A DNA stretch of 64,000 bases from Eudorina sp. 2006-703-Eu-15 (Eukaryota; Chlorophyta; Chlorophyceae; Chlamydomonadales; Volvocaceae): contig BDSI01000094.1 of the NCBI GenBank assembly GCA_003117195.1, positions 186,001 through 250,000 of the forward strand, given 5' to 3'. Positions 12,104-23,800 of this stretch are shown one piece after another (the first letter of the stretch is position 1; each line of letters starts with the position of its first letter). Under the pieces are notes generated by a model, which saw nothing but the letters and a program-made list of their open reading frames with translations, ran no database searches and was not told the DNA's origin. The translations under genes and the position numbers were made by a program.

Positions 12104-12769
12104 GTTCCGCCACTAGCCGATGTGGCGGAACGCCGCAGCGCGGCTCACTTGCTGTTTGCCTGTGAGGCGGTAGGACTGGGAGCCACCGACCCGATTGCTC
12201 AGGTGGCGGCCGCCCGGATCCAGGGGCTGCTGAGCCGCCTTTGGCTCAGTATCCGGTGGGAAAATGAGCATAAGGAGGCCTTTTGGCGCCTTACAGTCGA
12301 TGGCGTCCCGTTGTTGGGCAATTCCCATATGCGACACGCGAGGGTGACGCGGTGTGGATGCGGGGGACACCCAGCGGAAGGCGGGGGGTCAGAGACACCC
12401 CGACAGCACCATTTCTGGTCATGCCGAGTGGCCCAGGCGGTGGTGGGTCAGCTGGAAGCGCGCCTAGGGGCACGGATACGGAGGCCGCAGGTCTGGCTGG
12501 CGGAAACCCCGCCACCCGTGGAGCAAGTTGTTTGGGATGTGGTGGTGTTGGCCGCGATTGCGGCCATGGAGACTGGTCGCCGATTCATGGCGGCCACCCT
12601 GCGTCGGTCAGCACCTGGTCAGGGTCAGACGATCCGGCCGGGACCGATATTGGCAGAACAAGGGGAGCGGCGCGCAATCGCTGACTTTTGGGGCGCCTTC
12701 ACGGGTTCGCCCAGTTGGGGCTCCCGAGACGGGGTTGGAGCTCAGTGGGCCCTTTCCACCCTTTCTTGA
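12104..12769 (+). pseudogene. LINE ORF2 C-terminal fragment with CCHC-like zinc motif
   Basis: About 220 open codons inside the LINE. After WRLTVDGVPLLGNSHMRHA comes CGCGG, about 15 variable residues and HHFWSCRVAQAVV, i.e. the C-x-C...H-H-x3-C motif found downstream of the reverse transcriptase in many plant and algal LINEs. The catalytic reverse transcriptase and endonuclease domains lie upstream in an intact element and are absent here, so the copy cannot move by itself. No start codon of its own is expected: the frame simply opens at the truncation point. Confidence 0.75.
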
Positions 12770-13358
12770 AAGTGGCGGGGGGAGTCCTGCGATGTGCGGG
12801 ACCTGCTCCTGAAGAAGGATGAGGCGCGGGTTCCCCGCCCTCTGTCTGTTTATCGTCGGGCTCTCCGAACCGGGGTTCAAGTTGGGGACCGGGCCTACCC
12901 TCAGATTGGGGTGGAGGTTGGGCTCCCGTTGGCTTTTTGGTGTTTTGGCCAAGTTATTTCTTATGATGCGGGTTACCCCACTAGCGGTCGCTGGGCAGTG
13001 TCACGAGCCAGGCGTGGGCCTTCCAAGACCTCGAGAGGGTGCTGCGTTGGGTGCCTCAGAGGTGGTGGTAGCTGGGTAATGGGGTGCCTGTGTGGGCGAC
13101 CTCCCCTGTGCTTGGCTTTATCCACTTCTGGGGATTATGCCCGCTGCTGTGCCTATCCCTTTGGTAGTGTTGCCCCGCTGCGCGCCTCTGCTTGCTTCGG
13201 TGTCTGACTGGTTGGGGTTATGGCCCGGTGTGTTTTCTTTGGGTGCGGCGTTGTGGTGTGGAGGTGACCTGCCGCCTTGGCGGTGGGGCCTACTGGGGCT
13301 TGCTCTGGTATACACCGATGATCCCGTTGGGGTCCGCTGTAACATTCATTCATTCATT
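12104..13358 (+). mobile_element. 5'-truncated LINE (non-LTR) retrotransposon insertion
   Basis: The element interrupts the left copy of the duplication: the right copy runs uninterrupted through the same point (GCATCCGGACTTG at ~16,189). It starts inside the ORF2 C-terminus and ends with a (CATT)n tail at 13,343-13,358. The flanks share CATC (12,100-12,103 and 13,359-13,362), a probable 4-bp target-site duplication. A 3' untranslated stretch of ~590 bp separates the ORF from the tail and ends with the motif GGTCCGCTGTAACATT, also seen at three other sites in the window. The insertion is later than the duplication because only one copy has it. Confidence 0.85.
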
Positions 13359-14000
13359 CATCCGGAATTGTCCGAGCCCCGCCCGGCAATGCTTTGACGG
13401 CTCATTGCGACTGTCATAAGCCGAGCTCGACCTAGCCAGCAGGCGTTGCGTGCCCTTTGCCCCGTTCCCAACTCTCTGGCGAAAGCGTTGCACCAGCCAT
13501 GGCACCACAAATCACTGCAGCCCCCGCCCCCTCCCAGACCTGGACCCGTTGAAATGGTGTGCCAGCACAACGAACGACGAGCGGGTTGTTGCAGCTCACG
13601 CCCAGCGCAGCGCACACCGCTTTGCGCAGCCCAATCTGCAGGGGGCTTTCAGGGGGCCTACCTGACCCCGGCAGATTGGGCGGCGCAAAGCCGGCGGGTT
13701 CTTATTACATGTCACCAATGACCCACGGGGTCCGCTGTAACATCATTAATAAAATACGCCGCTGCGCCGCACAGCCCATGGGCTGGCGGCTTCAGCTTGC
13801 CGCACGTGACCAGGTTCCGCTCCTGCTCGCCTCCTGATCATGCATGGTCATAGTAACACGAAGCACAGCTTCATCGTGACACAAGCTTGGCTGCACTTAA
13901 GTGCACGGCTGGTCCTTTCCGGGGGCTACTAGGGCAGGTAGACTGTGCGTGCACCCACCGACCCAGTTTATAATGCCGGGTGCTGTTGTGATACGGTAGC
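13359..14000. repeat. Left copy of the tandem duplication, second part
   Basis: Resumes the duplicated sequence after the LINE and aligns with ~16,190-16,730. Shared blocks include GACGGCTCATTGCGAC, CAACTCTCTGGCGAAAGCGT and the hairpin described separately. At ~13,700-13,755 it has about 56 extra bases absent from the right copy; these contain GGGTCCGCTGTAACATCATT plus an A-rich end, consistent with a second, almost completely truncated LINE insertion. Confidence 0.7.
13617..13694. repeat. Long hairpin, left copy
   Basis: The arm 13,617-13,639 is the reverse complement of 13,671-13,694 except for one mismatch and one bulge, with a 31-base loop that can itself pair further (GGGGG against CCCC). 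The same hairpin is at 16,424-16,501. No protein or tRNA is encoded. It could be an inverted-repeat element or a transcribed structured RNA. Confidence 0.75.
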
Positions 14001-14828
14001 GGTTGGCGGTAAGCAACACGGGGCTATGCAAAGAGGGGAACGATACAAGCTCCGCGAGGGCTCTGAACCTGGCAATGCAACCTGATGAGTTGTGTTTGTT
14101 TGTTGTGGTATGGTGGAGAGGTGGTGGTGTGGTCCGTGGTCGGGCGTGGTCGCTTGTGCCTGGTTGTGCCTGGTTGCGCCTGAATGGACATGTTGACGCC
14201 AAGCAATGTTGGTGATTCGGGTACTCAGCATGTGTCAGCAATGTTCCCGAAGGCTCCAATCGTAGTTCCAAGTAGCAGGAATTAAGTGCGTTCAGGACCG
14301 GTGACGGTCAGCAGCAACGTGCGGTGTCAAGTACGGCCGTTAGGCTGCAATTAAATTTTGAGCAGTAAGCTCGCCACGCGACGCGATCTGAATAAAAATC
14401 AGTCAACTGTTTTCATATGCTATGACGTGCTGTGATGTGCTGTGATAATAGCAAATCTCAAGGCCGTTTCCTTAAGATTACAATTATGTCAGATGGATGA
14501 AATTGTTATTGTAGAGGCGTGTGAAACGTAGGGAGGGCGCGATGCGCCGTCGTACCGACAACCCAGATACCCAGTCCATTGCAACACAATACCACAGTCG
14601 CGAAGGAAAAGCAACCGATTATTGGAGCTTTTCCTGTGTCGAACTCGGTTGTAGGCATACCTGATAGTGCTCCAGGGCTGGACATCTCCCATCACGGGTC
14701 AGGTCCGGGGTTCACACGGGTTGTGTTGGGCTGTGTCCGGCTGGATTGTCGACTACCCGTTCCCCGATCGCTTCAACCTATCCACAATTATATTATATCA
14801 AACCCTGTTCCACTTATCTCCGGTCAAA
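14001..14828. other. Upstream region of the duplicated gene
   Basis: No gene found. The sequence becomes AT-richer from about 14,340. A TATA-like TTATATTATATC lies at ~14,789-14,800, only ~30 bases before the ATG at 14,829; if it is a core promoter the 5' leader would be very short. Confidence 0.4.
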
Positions 14829-15386
14829 ATGACGTCTGCGTCGGCGCTTGTGAAGGCCACTGAGGCGCTCATTGAAGCCGCACTCAAGGATGGTGCGGCC
14901 CAGATGTCGACTGCGTCCAAAGATAGTCTCGTGGAGCTGCGACACATTCACAGCGCGGCCGATAAGCTGTGCGTGGCTGTGGAGCGCGCGGAGGCAGGCA
15001 CCGCACAGAAGCTGGAGCAGGCACGGACGGACATCGTGCAAAAGCTGGGTGCAGTGGAAGCGGCCATCAAGGCGCAGACTCGCACCCTCAGCCTCCAGGC
15101 GGCCCTGTCGCGCGCGGACACCGACACCTTCATATATTTTGAAAGCGGCCGCTCTTACTCCAGCAGCGGAGTCGTAAGACCCATACTCAAGCATGCCCTG
15201 GCAGGCTCCGGAACTTGGCTTTCAGCGGATGCGACCTACTCGGCCGATGAGAAGTACGATTACTACTCGAAGGGTACACAGCAGGCCTATCGGGACAAGC
15301 TGGTGGCTCATCTGCACGGGATGACCGGGATCAAGCCCACCCTGGAGTTGGACCAGGACGGGAAGCGCTACGTGATCCGCCTGTGA
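14829..15386 (+). CDS. Unrecognised 185-residue coiled-coil protein, intact member of a duplicated pair
   Basis: A single-exon frame beginning MTSASALVKATEALIEAALK. Residues ~35-95 are rich in A, E, K, Q and L with heptad-like spacing (LEQARTDIVQKLGAVEAAIK), suggesting a coiled coil. The C-terminal ~70 residues form a compact part ending HGMTGIKPTLELDQDGKRYV-IRL. I do not recognise the family. The C-terminal part is what survives in the diverged copy at 11,168-11,418; there most differences keep the frame and key residues (TQQA, HGMTGIKPTL, QDG), which implies past selection on protein sequence. There is no signal peptide or membrane segment. The ATG is the first in frame and follows an A-rich CAAA context. 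Confidence 0.72.
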   Translation: MTSASALVKATEALIEAALKDGAAQMSTASKDSLVELRHIHSAADKLCVAVERAEAGTAQKLEQARTDIVQKLGAVEAAIKAQTRTLSLQAALSRADTDTFIYFESGRSYSSSGVVRPILKHALAGSGTWLSADATYSADEKYDYYSKGTQQAYRDKLVAHLHGMTGIKPTLELDQDGKRYVIRL

Positions 15387-16730
15387 GCTGTGCGGTGCAG
15401 AACCCGGCAATTAGTACCCTTCCGCTCATCCTGATGTGGCTTTCCCGAAACCCTCGGCTTTCGTGAAAGCCACACCTACTGCTGTATGATGATGGATTTG
15501 CATCGTCGCGATACGGTACTGTCAGGACAGCGACGCAGCCAGATCTGGCCAGGTGTCTTGACAGCACCTTTTGACAGGACGTACGATGATGATTTACTAT
15601 TAGGTGGTCACGCCCCATGATGGGTGATAGTGGGGGCGCTGATCCTACCTGTGTGCTACGCTTACGGTATCCGATGTGAGTTGGTGCGATGCTGGTGGAC
15701 ACGCACATTGGGTTGTGTGCGCAGTTTTGGGAAGCGCGCGGCATCTGTTCGCGGTGGTGATGACTTTGTTTGGCTGGCTGCACACTTTGCACGCGGGGTC
15801 CCGAGCTGGCGGACAGTACGGCACTGTCTAAGTACAAGGACTGGACTGGATGTCAGCTTTTGTTACTGTTTGGTAATTGTAGCTTTTTAATAAGCAAGTC
15901 ACTTACGGTTTCCTCTCCTGCTATCCCTTTGTCCGTTTAGTTCGTTCTTCCCTACGGTGACCTCGATACGGTAATCTGCTGTATTCTGTCGAACCAAAAG
16001 TTTTGTGTTCATAGGTTCCCAAGCGAGGGACGCTGGATGGCCTGGCGCCAGGGGGACTGTAACGATACCCGCGGGAAGGAAGCCGTGGCAGAGGCACCGG
16101 AGCACCGCCGCATCACGGACCCCCCCTCCTGCCTCCAGGGAGGGAGTCATCCGCCCACGGTCTCACACGAGGTCGCGATGCGTCCATGCATCCGGACTTG
16201 TCCGAACCGCGCCTGGCAATGCTGTGACGGCTCATTGCGACAGTCAAAAGCCGAGCTTGACATATACAGCCAGATGCAGCCAGTAGGCGGTGCATGCACT
16301 TTCCCGACAGCCAACTCTCTGGCGAAAGCGTTGCAACTTGTCGTCGCAAGCCACCGGTTGTCCATTGCCGTTGATAGGGTACGACAAGGGGTTTGTTGCA
16401 ACTCACGCCCAGCGCAGCGCACACCGCTTTGCGCAGCCCAATCTGAAGGGGGCTTTCAGGGGGCCTACCTGACCCCGGCAGATTGGGCGGCGCAAAGCCG
16501 GCGGTTACATACGCCTCTGCGTCGCACAGCCCCACGCCTGGCTCCCCAGCTGCCCGTCCCCCGTTCCACTGCTGCCCGGCCCCCAAGCAAGCATGGTCCT
16601 AGTAACACGAAGCACACCTTCGGCGCGACCCCCGATCGAGTGCGCGGGTTGGCCCCTTCCGGGGCTATCAGGCCAGAGCAGACAGTGCCCCAGGGGCGGC
16701 AGCGCGCGCAACCACAATGTGACGACTTCA
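15387..16730. repeat. Right copy of the tandem duplication, downstream part
   Basis: Aligned in blocks with 11,419-12,103 and 13,359-14,000. A long open frame runs through about 16,037-16,954, but its equivalent in the left copy is broken by indels and the LINE, and its composition is that of an incidental GC-rich frame. Near 15,440-15,475 a short inverted repeat (GTGGCTTTCCCGAAA with TTTCGTGAAAGCCAC) could act as a transcription or processing hairpin after the intact gene. Confidence 0.65.
16424..16501. repeat. Long hairpin, right copy
   Basis: Second copy of the hairpin at 13,617-13,694, with the same 31-base loop. Over the ~107 bases from the conserved block before the hairpin to its end, the two copies differ at only two positions, much less than the flanking duplicated DNA. 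Confidence 0.75.
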
Positions 16731-17437
16731 AAGGAAAACGACAATGGAGAAAACCAACAGGGAGGTATGACCGCAGGCAGGATCATTTGGTGAACAGTGC
16801 CGGACCACAAGCCCATACGTGTTTGCCGCATTGCCTGGGTATCGCGCGTACAGACACAGACTCCCGTACATTCCCCCGTGCACTGCCGTACATCACCCGC
16901 TCACGAGTCACGACAAAAGCCGACCTAGTCAAGAGGGGCGGGCCGGCCCGCTGATCCTGGGCGAAAAGCGCAGTTCGGTGCGTGCTTACCATATACGTTT
17001 GCAGTCCGGTATCCATCGATGGAACCCAGCAGGCGCGGCTCGGGAGGGCCAGGGAGGGCCAGGGAGGGCCAGGGAGGGCCAGGGTATCCTGCCTCCGCGG
17101 AGCGCCCTGTGGCGGCCCCCAGGAGGGACTCTGCGTTGCTCCCAACGTGAGTGAGGCATGGTTAAGGCGCTCAGTGCAGTGCAGTCGCTCGAGGGCCCCT
17201 TCCGCACTGCGAGGAGACCGCCGTGCCCCTCCACAGATTGCACCGCCATGGCTCTAGGGTGGTCTGGAGGGGAAACCTGGACAGCGCGGCCTCCTTCCGG
17301 CGCCCCAGCAGCGTCCAATCGCCCAGCGCACCAAACGCAGTGCCGCACGCCCCACCGCGCCTCATTCCATTTATTCACAACCCCACACCACGGCCACGTA
17401 TCTTGCAATCCCCGCAAGCCTCCCGGATCATGAACTT
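16731..17437. other. Probable 3' untranslated region of the F-box/SNF2 gene
   Basis: Sequence downstream of the minus-strand stop at 17,438. It contains four to five copies of the 10-bp unit GGGAGGGCCA at about 17,040-17,084. No other gene was found. Confidence 0.45.
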
Positions 17438-20400
17438 TCAATCGTCATCATCCCCGGCGAAGCGCACCCGGCGACGCTTCGGCGCCGGCTGCTGCTCCGG
17501 CGCCTGGCTGGCCGACCCGCGGTTCAGAGCTGCCCCGCCGCTGCCGCCGCCGCCGCCGCCGTCGCCGGCACTGCTGCTGCCGTCGCCGCCGCAGCATGCG
17601 CTGCCGCCGCCCGGTGCTGCCGACGCTTCCTCCGCCGCCGCGGGAACCACGGGGGCCGTGATAGGTGCCCTTAAAATGGCCGTAACATCGGCTGCAATGC
17701 TGGCCGTGGCACCTGCCGTGGCACCGGCTGTGGCAGCTACGTCCACACCAGCCAACGGGAGGTGGCCAACACCCCTGGGGCCGGGGCCCTCTGCGGCCGC
17801 GCTCTGGGCCAGTGTCATCGCGTCGCAGCCGGCCGTCAACAACAGGGCGGCACTGGACCTCCCAGAGCCGCTGTCGCTACTGCCGTCACTGCCGTCTCTG
17901 CCGCCGCTGCTGCTGCTGCTGCCACCGTTGCTGCGTCCAGCTCCGCTGCTGCGGCCTGCATCCGCCGGGACGGAGCTGGGGTCGCTGCCACTGCTGACGT
18001 CCGCGCTGCCGCTCCCGCCCGCGCCGCCGCCGCTGCCGCCCGCCCCGCAGCTGCCCAGCCGTACTTTCTCCATCAGCAGGAACAACTGGTTCCGGAGCGC
18101 CCGGCGGTCCAGCTGCGCGTCATACATGTATGTGGGGGTGGGGGGGGGGCATCCCGTGTCTGGTACGAATACGGATACGGCCACAGACGGCCCAAAGCGA
18201 AGTAAACGCCGTGTGCCGCGTTCCTTCGGTTTCTTACGTCACTCCAGACGTCCGTAGGCCCTGCGGATCGGCCGGTGCATGGCCATGCATGTACAATAGT
18301 AGACCGGGTCGCACCCCGTCGCCGTACCCAGACGCCCCAGAGGCGACGCTACGTGCGGCCGGCTCCCTCCTCACCTGCACGGCATCCTCGTGGTGCTGCT
18401 GGTCCTCACTGACCCGTGGGTCGCCGGCCTTCGGCTCCCGAGCCCGCGCCGCGCGGACCGCCGCGCCGCCGTCGCCGTCGCCGCCGCTGCCCGCACCGCG
18501 GCCGCTGGGACCGCTGCCGCCGCTCGCCGCGCCGGCGACGCCACTGCCACTGCCACTGCCACTGCCACTGGGTCCCCCGGCACCGCTGCCGCTTGGGCCG
18601 CTGCCGGAGGCGGCCTCCCCGGCCCGTGCGGCCGCCGCGGCGGCCGCCGCCGCCGCCAGTGCCGTGGGCTGCGTCCGCAGTCCCTTCCTGTCCAGTCTGA
18701 GGAGCGCCTCCTCCGCGCTGCCCCTCATGACCAGCGTCTCCACCACCACCTGCTTGCGGGCACCCATGCGGTGCGCGCGGCTGACCACCTGGAGTGGGGG
18801 GTTTGGAGGCGGACGACAGGAGGGGGCCCAGCAAGAAGGGAGTTGTAGGAAATTGGTGGACATACTCAAACTGCGCTGCTGCCAGTGCAACAGTCCGGCG
18901 AAGGATCAACTGCACCAGGGAGGGATCTCCAGCGATGCGAGGGGGGCGGCCGAGAGGGGAAGTGAGGGGAGGGGCGAGGCGGGGACAGCAGCCAGCAGGA
19001 GCAGGGGGAACCCAGGGGGAGGGGGAGGGGGAGGAGGGGGAGGAGGGCAGCGGGGTACAGAAGCTTGCAGCTTGGTAGGCATACTCAAAGCGCAGGAGGG
19101 CAGCGGGGGGTCCGCCAGAGGATACAGCAGCTGTCTTTCATAGCACGCGGACGTAAAACTGGTCGGTGCAGCTAAGGCACCGGATACTTCGGGCATTCAG
19201 ACAAACGGCATTCACCCCCCCCCACCTGCTGCTCCAAGCTGAAGTCCGTCAGCGGCTCCATCAGCAACACGTACGACGCGAAGGACAGGTCCAGCCCCAC
19301 GGCGCCGAGCTGCGTACGACACACGACGACGGGGTGAAGGTACGGCAGCGCCGATTCAAGACGAGACGGGATTTTGGCAGCGTCCGCGCTGCAGGCACCA
19401 CCGTATTCGCCGATGGGCGCCTCCAGGTCGGACGCGCGTCTGTTTCTGTGTCCACGTCCACCTCCACGACCGCGGTGTGAGCGGGTGCGGCGCCGCGGCG
19501 CATCGCCTTTCCTCCTCGCACACAACAAGGCCTGCATCGCCAGCCTCCCGCGTCACTGCCAACCCTCCCGGGTGGGTTCCTCGTAGGGTTTGGTGAAACA
19601 CCCTGGAACAGCCTCGTCCCGTCGGTGACTGACACGGCGCGAGTCGCCCCACACGGTGGCAGTCGCCCCACACGAGAGCGCCGCTCCTACCGCGCCCCAC
19701 CGCCCCACCGCCCCACCTGGTCCATCACCAGCACGCCGCAGGTGGGGTCGTGTTGGAACCTGGACAGGCCGGCCTCCCGCAGCTCCTTGCCGATGACTGC
19801 ACAGGCGGCGGCAGGTAGGGGCCGGCGGCCGGAGACGTTAACAGGGAGACGAGTGAGGGGGCAATGGATTTGGGGAAAATGAGCGTAGGAAAGATACATA
19901 GAGAAACACCTCGGGGGAGTGGGCGAGGCTGGGGATCAACGAAGTAAACAGGGAGGGAAAGGCGCGCAGACAGCCAAGGTCGTGTCCTCCTCTTGCACAG
20001 CATGCACGGCATGACAGACAGTCGTGGACGGCACCCCGTGAACCCACCTTGCGTGAGCAGCACGAAGGGGATGTCCGCCTGCACGGGCAGTGGCAGAACC
20101 GGCGGCCGGAAGCAGCGGGGTTTGCGCAGAGGATGCCGGCTCAGGGGCCAACACGAGGCGCTACCGGGAGGCCCTACTGAATGTACGACTCAGCGAGCCC
20201 CGGCAGGGTCCCCGGCAGGACCCCAGCCTACTGGGTGGCTAGCAATCGCAACAGCAATGTCAGCTGAGGGAAGACCGACCCGCGGGTCACCATCCGTGCG
20301 TTACTTTGGCAGGCAGAACAGGAGTGCGTGACATGCAAGGGGCCGAGTAGCGCCCCAAGACGTTGCCCGTAGGGTCACCATCTGTGTGTGTGTTTAGAGA

Positions 20401-20830
20401 AGAGACCCGCCCGTGTGTGGGGGGCCGGGGGCCACCATTGAGGGAGAAAGACGGGGCCACACAAGCTGCACGAGACAGCCTAGGTCGATGACAGCGGTGA
20501 TTCGTGAACAGCCTTGGGCTACTAATGAGTGCGCTCCTCCGCCCTCCGCCCCCCCATCTCACCCTCATGAGGCTCGACTCGATCAGCTGCATGTGCACGC
20601 CGTACTGCGTGAAGATGATGGCCTTGGTGTGTACAGCAAAGCGCCGCGGCGCGCTCGCCGCGAGCACGCCCCCGCCCCCGCCGCCCCCGCTCCCGCTGCC
20701 CCCCGCGCCAGACACCGCATCCGCGTCCCCGTTCTCGGTGCAGCCCTGCGGTTCCGCCTCCTCGGCCGACGCGCTCCCCGCCTCCCCGCCCTCGGCGGCC
20801 CCCGCCCCGCGTTCCTCGACCCCCTGGCTG

Positions 20831-20861
<31 letters not shown>

Positions 20862-23800
20862 GGTCGAGCTGCGACAGGGTCTGCCGGGGTTTCGCGGGCG
20901 GGTGGGGCAGCAGCAGCGGCGGGTCGGGGTGCGCCGGCGGCGCCGCGCCCACCTCCCTAAGCCTCGCCAGCATGTGGCTGATCTTGGAGGAGCGGGTCAG
21001 CTGCCAGGTGGGCGACCAATTGCCGCCGCCGATGCCTGCCGCCGATGTGGGGCCCGGACCACAGGGCCCAACGACCGACGAGGGTTGGGGGAGATGGGGG
21101 TCACATTGGGGGACATTTCACGTTGGCACGCAACTAGGCATATGGTAGTTGACGTGCGCTGGCTGCCCGAGGGGGTGGGTGCGCGGGGCCGTGGGTGGAA
21201 GGGGAGGCGGATGTGGCGTGCTGGGCGGTCCAGGGTGGGTGGGCGTCCTAGAGGCACCAAGGACGATACCCCGTGCCGGTGCCGGTGCGTCATCATCGTC
21301 CAGGGCCCCGCGCCCCCTCATCAGGAGGGGCTCCTCCCGGGAGACAGCCACCGATGATCCCTTGGGGTGTCTGGACAAGAGCGGCCGTCCCCCCGGGTAT
21401 AACATCACGGCCGCCACCACTTGGCCGCCGTCGCTGACTCCCCACGCTGCCCCGCCACGCCGCTTCAAGCCCTCCCTTCCCCCCATCCCTCCCTCCCTCC
21501 CAATTTCCTATATTCCCGCCCTCCCTCCCCCCCGCGCAGGGTCCCCAGCCTCACGCACGCACCTACGGCGTCCTGTTGGTGGTACACCGGCTGCCACTCG
21601 ATCAGCTCCTGCGGGGGCGAAGCGGGGAAGGGGGTTGAAGGGGCGGAAGGGGAGGGAGTCACGAGAGGGAGCGAGGAGAGGGAGAGGGAGAAGCGGGGAA
21701 GGGGGTTGAAGGGGCGGAAGGGGAGGGAGTCACGAGAGGGAGCGAGGAGAGGGAGAGGGAGAAGCGGGGAAGGGGGTTGAAGGGGCGGAAGGGGAGGGAG
21801 TCACGAGAGGGAGCGAGGAGAGGGAGAGGGAGAAGCGGGGAAGGGGGTTGAAGGGGCGGAAGGGGAGGGAGTCACGAGAGGGAGCGAGGAGAGGGAGAGG
21901 GAGAAGCGGGGAAGGGGGTTGAAGGGGCGGAAGGGGAGGGAGTCACGAGAGGGAGCGAGGAGAGGGAGAGGGAGAAGCGGGGAAGGGGGTTGAAGGGGCG
22001 GAAGGGGAGGGAGTCACGAGAGGGAGCGAGGAGAGGGAGAGGGAGAAGCGGGGAAGGGGGTTGAAGGGGCGGAAGGGGAGGGAGTCACGAGAGGGAGCGA
22101 GGAGAGGGAGCGGGAGAAGCGGGGAAGGGGGTTGAAGGGGCGGAAGGGGAGGGAGTCACGAGAGGGAGCGAGGAGAGGGAGAGGGAGAAGCGGGGAAGGG
22201 GTTGAAGGGGCGGAAGGGGAGGGAGTCACGAGAGGGAGCGAGGAGAGGGAGAGGGAGAAGCGGGTGGTGGGACCGGGTGTTCGGGACCGGGCTGGGTGGG
22301 ACCGGCCGTGGGGAGTACAAGAAATTGGTAGACTTTTTGAAACTGCCCGGCCGTGGGGAGGAGGAGGAGGAGGAGGTCCCAGATGCTCAGCGCGCGGAGC
22401 AGGACGATGACATGAGCGGTGGGCGGCAGACTCAAGGCCCGAGAAGAACACATGCGCTCAACGAGCCCACAAGCTACGGCAACAAGCACCCGCGGCGGCT
22501 CCCCGCTCGCCCCTGGTCCTCGCTCCCACCTGCGGCACAGGCCACTTGGGCTTCTTGTTGTGCTTGACGCGGGCCGGGTCGTCCACCGCCTGAGGAGGGT
22601 GTTGGGAAGGGGTTTAGGGTTCAGGATGGGTGCCGGTGCCGGTGCCGGTGCCGTATGGTGGTGGTGATATCGGAGCGGTTTGGGGGCATCAGCAGTGGGT
22701 GAGCAAGGGGGCATGCGGCCGCGCCTGCGGTGTGGCCTGCGGTGCCTGGGGTGCCGTCTCTGGATGCTCGCTGCTCTCGGCTGCAGGCCGCGCGTTGTCT
22801 CCTCCGCGCTCCGAAACCCCGCCCCCAAAACAGGCAGCAACCGGCCTTGCCCCTAGCGCATCGGCCCCGGAACCTGCTTTACCACCGTCATCGACGACTA
22901 GGGTAAAGTCTGCTCATACCATTTGCCCCCGGCCGGCTTGCCTCCGGCGGCAGCACATTTTCAAGGGTGAAGCACACGCACCTGCATTCGGTACGGCGTA
23001 CGGCATGATGGCAACGGGCAGCGCTCCCGATCCGCCGCCGTGCAGTCCAGGCAGGTGAGGTGGCCGCAGGGCGTCACCATGGGTTGCCGTACATACTCGG
23101 CACACACCTACCGCGGGCCGGGGGGGTCAAGGGTGGCATCGGACGTTTGGAGTGACATCCCGGCGAGACCACACACACACACATAGCCACGTGGTGCCGT
23201 ACATGGGTACATTCCTTCACGCCCACGACCGTACCCCACCTGGCACGCCGTGCCGTGCCGCAGCGCCTCCTCCACGGCCTTCAGCGGGTGCCTATCTGCC
23301 AGCCACGGCGGCCCCACCGCCACCCCGCCGGGCAGCTCCGCCCCGGGGGCCGGCAGCCCCAGCCGCCCCGCCAGCAGCTGCAACGTCTCCAGCAGGTCCT
23401 CCTCCTTCACCACACTGTTGGTGGAGCCTGTGCGACAAGGAGGAGGACGGCGAGATAGGTGGGGGCGGGAACATTGCATTGCTGCATTGGTGAGGGCACG
23501 GGGAATGGGAAAGGGGGTCAAAGGGCCGGGCGAGCGGGCCGCGGCGGTTATGTATGGCAGTGGCCCGGTCGGCGCTGATTTGGTCGGTCTTCATTTCGGT
23601 GTTTCCATGGTGGACCGAACACCGCATCGCGGCGGTACCTCAACGCTCAACCCACCAGCACTGGCACACCGCATACGGCACAGGAGAACAGACGGATCTT
23701 GCACACACCAGCGATGAAACGAACGCCCAATCCAAGCACAACCCACATGCCGCACCCTGCCGAGTGGTAAGCGGGCCTACTCCCAACACTTCCCACCGTC

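Noticed and set aside
16037..16954. Plus-strand open frame of ~305 codons in the duplicated region
   Set aside because: The corresponding frame is not maintained in the left copy of the duplication, and the sequence includes the hairpin and repeat debris.
17223..18257. Plus-strand open frame of ~344 codons, Pro/Ala/Leu-rich
   Set aside because: It overlaps the last exon of the minus-strand F-box/SNF2 gene, whose splice phases and domains are convincing. High GC keeps the opposite strand open.
21619..22262. Regular repeat array that could be mistaken for a CRISPR or a repetitive gene
   Set aside because: Direct 71-bp tandem units without unique spacers, inside an intron of a nuclear gene, are a minisatellite.
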